From NCBI GenBank assembly GCA_949358305.1, contig OX442322.1, positions 4,154,001 to 4,218,000 on the forward strand: a stretch of 64,000 nt of DNA, given 5' to 3'. Made by a program: the position numbers and the translations under genes. Each line of letters begins with the position of its first letter. Position 1 is the first letter of the stretch. Of the stretch, positions 62,001 to 64,000 are shown piece by piece. The notes under the pieces are model-generated. The model worked only from the letters and a program-made list of their open reading frames with translations. It was not told the DNA's origin and did not search any database. Origin of the DNA: Strigamia acuminata. Lineage: Eukaryota; Arthropoda; Chilopoda; Geophilomorpha; Linotaeniidae.

Positions 62001-62899
62001 TCCAATTCTTCCGCTGTATTCGTGTTCTGGCTGTTATTCGACGGTAATTGTGCTGTGCAATCCCTTGCCCAGTGCCCTGGTTGATTGCACCGAAAACACG
62101 GCCCCCGTGGTGATGATCCGGTCGTATTTCCTCTAAAATTCCGCGAATTTTTGCCGCCTCGATAATTCGATTTGCCGCCCCTTTGTCCGCCTCGGTTGTT
62201 TTGGCTGCTATTTCCTTGCTGTTGTTGGGATTTAGACGAATTATCATTGTTCTTTGTGCTTGTTCCCATGTTGAAAGCGTCCGTAATTGGCGCTTGGCCC
62301 GAATCTCTGCGTTGTTGCGCGAGTCTGCCCTCCTCAGCGACCAATTCCGCTTCAACCTTTTCCAGTGTGAAATCCTTATCGTCCCATCGATAAATACTCT
62401 GCACAATTGACTGGTATTCTTGTGGCAGGTATCGGATAAGCTGGAATGCCTGATACAAATTGTCCAGATCGTGTTTGACGTCGGCTAATCGCTTTGCTGC
62501 ATTGCGTATCTTCGCCGCAAATACGCCGATCGTCTCCGTCGTTGGTTCGTACTTCAAATTGAAGAATTCGTCGAACAGACGTATTATTCTCGCCCTCGAG
62601 ACCGGTTCGAAGTTTGTCTTCAGCGTGTCCCACGCTGTTTTCGCGTCCTCGGTCCCGCTGAGCAATTCGTGATATTGCTCCTCGATGGCGTAGTAAATTA
62701 GGCTGAAAGCTCGCCCCTTTCGCAGTTGAAAGTCCGAGCGATCCCGCCAAGACGCTCCCGGTGCCAGCGCTTCTTGTGTCCCGTCGGTGAAAGCCCAACA
62801 TCCGTGGTGCATCAACAGCACTTTGATTTGCTGTTTCCACGTGTCATAGTTCGTTCGGTTCAAAAGTGTTATCTTCCGCTCGAGTTTTTCCGTGTCCAT
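59006..62899 (-). CDS. gag-pol: CoA Gag-Pol: gag, protease, integrase, reverse transcriptase
   Basis: ATG 62899 (MDTEKLERKITLLNRTNYDT) follows the leader. An upstream in-frame GTG is not needed. Gag has HHGCWAFTDG, WDTLKTNFEP and YRWDDKDFTLEKV. The nucleocapsid has a CCHC knuckle CFRCNQPGHWARDC in a Gly/Arg/Asn-rich region. Protease has WIYDTGATGNFC. Integrase has LWHERLGHIYF, CDVCTLAKKK, Asp in LHMDVCG, Asp in RTDNGMEFC and Glu in NGVSERLNQT. Reverse transcriptase has ADVKCAYLYA, YGLHQSGREW and IVYVDDIVVFG. The frame stops at TGA 59008-59006 between reverse transcriptase and RNase H. Otherwise the element looks complete (about 1,490 codons with the RNase H part). Confidence 0.94.
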   Translation of the reverse strand: MDTEKLERKITLLNRTNYDTWKQQIKVLLMHHGCWAFTDGTQEALAPGASWRDRSDFQLRKGRAFSLIYYAIEEQYHELLSGTEDAKTAWDTLKTNFEPVSRARIIRLFDEFFNLKYEPTTETIGVFAAKIRNAAKRLADVKHDLDNLYQAFQLIRYLPQEYQSIVQSIYRWDDKDFTLEKVEAELVAEEGRLAQQRRDSGQAPITDAFNMGTSTKNNDNSSKSQQQQGNSSQNNRGGQRGGKSNYRGGKNSRNFRGNTTGSSPRGPCFRCNQPGHWARDCTAQLPSNNSQNTNTAEELDTNMFDVGFLTELSEEEMLQCSAANNCWIYDTGATGNFCKDRNQFFNFKETTGTMSQADKKTLIQIQGVGDVCVMSLVGSETIPITLKKVYYAPDMRRNLLSGPCIDEARCKVAVGSGLVKIYNPQWKRQLMEGVKKDRLYYIKLSDQKPDFAKLRQKANNKANVGEQKKQEPTISTQSTTKSASNPEEARLWHERLGHIYFPSVQAMSKGGAVIGLPILDVPITQCDVCTLAKKKAIPHKSLPGIRSTEPLQLLHMDVCGAFSTPTLSGNIYFLTITDDFSRYSTVYLMKKKDEVFDIFQKHVKRIERLLGKSVLAIRTDNGMEFCSNKFGEYLQGLGITHERTNAYTPVQNGVSERLNQTLANGMRALVYDAGLEHRFWGEAILTFNYLRNRIAKLNSDKTPMELYYGRKPSLRHLRKFGSLCFVQKRIRDGKIDNKSLHGIMLGYSRITKGYRVWLPEFSKVIETSDVKFVESRRGVEGVLGLPEKYTTYIDNLDDNMDNDSDRQYYSDEDVRPPLPPPVPVKKKEDPQLELPPVKLKFRLPDEELRHNLPGVKLPNVLPQPGQTPLNPVATIPALVWKKTEKVRPTGQRDVEYTIEGYDKPKLRSIPDVKRYCTDHNLRVPEHLFEDKRKKKPSESNTTTDSVDVDFDDVNINFEANHLEVHVPVRYEEIATLPEKNEWRQAMNDEIDTMHEREVWELVPPPPNTKIVGCRWIYTTKQNEEGEIARYKARLVAQGFSQVYGESYEETFSPVVDFSIVRFMFTLLVCMLKWSYIQADVKCAYLYAKLHKTVYMRQPKGFIIEGKENYVCRLLRAIYGLHQSGREWGIELEETLLKLGLEHVNWCNCVYKYGDVAYLIVYVDDIVVFGKQYEDAMKILNMIGTQFDLVILGQTKKLLGVKFHSHKQQLVLHQRSYVNKVLLKFKNHLEHVKIRSQPMTKATVLTKRDCPDTIDEFKAMEGIPYRSLLGCLAFIASRTRPDMTYAVNILSQFQSNPG

Positions 62900-63663
62900 T
62901 GTGAATTTAGTGCCCACCACTTGTTAAACACTGTATACACACACAGATTTCCTCAAAAACACTTTCAAAACTAGTGCAATAGTGCAATTTTCACAAAGTT
63001 AATGCGCTCTTAGTCTAAGTTAGTGTATCCTAGTAACAACACTAAGCTAATAATGGTATTCAACGATATATTCGAAAATAAAACGAAATAAACGAAATAA
63101 ATAGTTCATATATGTTGTCTTCCTGCTGCAGACTATCCACTTGTTTCGTACTGACAGCTTTGAATCACACTTCACGTGTGGTTGAGAAAGAAAACGCTGA
63201 TTTTTCCTCGTTTTTCCGTCTTTCGTCTCGAAAAATTCAATTCCTTCGAGAATTTTCTCGTTTTTGGCAATTCCTGTTCGTTTATTGCTCGTTCACACTT
63301 CCCGTGTGGTTGTCGAGCGTCGTCGTCCTCGCGTATTTCTCGTTGGGTCGTTTTCCCGACGAAAATTAACGCCACGTCGACGTTACGTATCGCGCCTCGC
63401 GATATTCGGAAAATCGTCCGAAAATTGCAAAAACAGACTTGTAAATCAAATGTTCTATAATGTTCGAACCCGTTTAGTGTTCCTGCGTCGCTTGATGGCC
63501 AATAATCACTTGTAGAACCATGGATCCTTGGCATGAGCACAGGTTGATGACCTTCCTCATGGGCGCCGCCATCTTGGATTTGGAGGAGAAACGCCCACTT
63601 TTTCACCTGTGGTTGACTTGAAATGTTTCTCTTCACTCTGCCTGTTTTTCCCACGTTGTTTGT
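62900..63663 (-). other. CoA leader
   Basis: An untranslated leader between primer site and gag. It includes a CGCCATCTT motif (AAGATGGCG on the minus strand) at 63567-63575. No convincing coding frame is seen. Confidence 0.55.
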
Positions 63664-63674
63664 GGCCCATAACC
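63664..63674 (-). promoter_or_regulatory. CoA primer binding site, internal initiator-Met tRNA (Drosophila copia style)
   Basis: Minus-strand GGTTATGGGCC is one base from the LTR. It complements the anticodon-loop region of initiator tRNA-Met, as in Drosophila copia, where a cleaved half-tRNA primes. It does not match the tRNA 3' end. Confidence 0.7.
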
Positions 63675-63675
63675 T

Positions 63676-63993
63676 TGTTGAATAGTGTTGCAAACTTCTG
63701 CAAATAGTGGCAAATGTAGTGGATTGGAAAAACACATCAGGTGAAAGAAATACACATCATGTTAACAGGTGAGAACCAAAACATCAAGTGAGCTTTATTG
63801 ATTGGTCACATGACCTCAATGCAATCAGCGCCACCTGTAGGCAGCATACAGACACTGTATGTAAACAAACGTTGCGATCACTCGCGTTGGCCAAACACAT
63901 ACATTAACACTTAGTTACATGATAATACGCAAAGATATATATACACACATGTTGTAAAAGTGATTGCTTATCAATATACATTATATCTTAACA
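63676..63993 (-). repeat. 5' LTR of CoA
   Basis: A 318-bp partner of 58082-58400. It is followed on the plus strand by the second TACAC and two bases of Gy2c. Confidence 0.95.
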
Positions 63994-64000
63994 TACACAA

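Larger units (their letters stand above)
58082..63993 (-). mobile_element. Complete Ty1/copia element CoA inserted in Gy2c pol
   Basis: 319- and 318-bp LTRs at 58082-58400 and 63676-63993 differ at about three positions by eye. TACAC is duplicated at 58077-58081 and 63994-63998. On the minus strand the order is LTR, internal-tRNA primer site, leader, one long gag-pol frame with one TGA, polypurine tract, LTR. Confidence 0.96.
51687..64000 (+). mobile_element. Gypsy element Gy2c, 5' part, with CoA inserted
   Basis: 5' LTR, tRNA-Gln-like primer site, 1.1-kb leader, gag, -1 frameshift site and pol up to RNase H are present. CoA (58082-63993) interrupts pol, and the last seven bases of the window are Gy2c again. 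The 3' half is outside. Confidence 0.88.

Overview
The window is metazoan, most likely arthropod, repeat DNA. It holds LTR retrotransposons of all three large animal groups (Ty3/gypsy, Ty1/copia, BEL/Pao), and one copia element has a Drosophila-copia-like internal initiator-tRNA primer site. The species cannot be fixed from sequence. I see no host gene, rRNA, tRNA gene or CRISPR array. I name elements by group: Gy1-Gy3 (gypsy), CoA-CoE (copia) and BEL1.

Layout. 1-2829: 3' part of a gypsy element (Gy1, +), then AT-rich tandem repeats. 3430-6954: 5'-truncated copia CoE (+), followed by a GC-rich 23-bp minisatellite and a palindromic AT-rich repeat. 7751-9600: leader and gag fragment of gypsy family Gy2 (copy Gy2a, -). 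10031-29508: a very long gypsy element Gy3 (-) with 818/819-bp LTRs, a CGTT target duplication, a tRNA-Pro-like primer site, gag, a canonical -1 frameshift signal, pol, and non-env reading frames 3' of pol, the first of which looks spliced. The complete copia CoD (11731-18359, +, GGGTT duplication) sits inside the last of these frames. 30300-36297: a decayed BEL/Pao element with a solo LTR in its pol. 36324-37698: an LTR-like sequence. 37699-38665: a deleted fragment of the CoA family. 38666-42546: a head-to-tail arrangement of copia CoB with a shared LTR.

42574-64000 is a nest. A minus-strand Gy2 3' end (Gy2b) is followed by a plus-strand Gy2 (Gy2c, from 51687, running off the window). Copia CoC (44676-51634, GCCAT duplication, apparently identical LTRs, one unbroken 1,627-aa polyprotein) is inserted in the Gy2b tail. 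Copia CoA (58082-63993, TACAC duplication) is inserted in the Gy2c reverse transcriptase-RNase H region.

The proteins are Gag (capsid and nucleocapsid) and Pol (protease, reverse transcriptase, RNase H, integrase). Both long gypsy families separate gag from pol with a slippery heptamer, a 7-nt spacer and a predicted hairpin. CoC and CoA use one continuous frame. The most unusual material is the 3' coding region of Gy3 and the 28-bp foldback that destroys the zinc knuckle of CoD.
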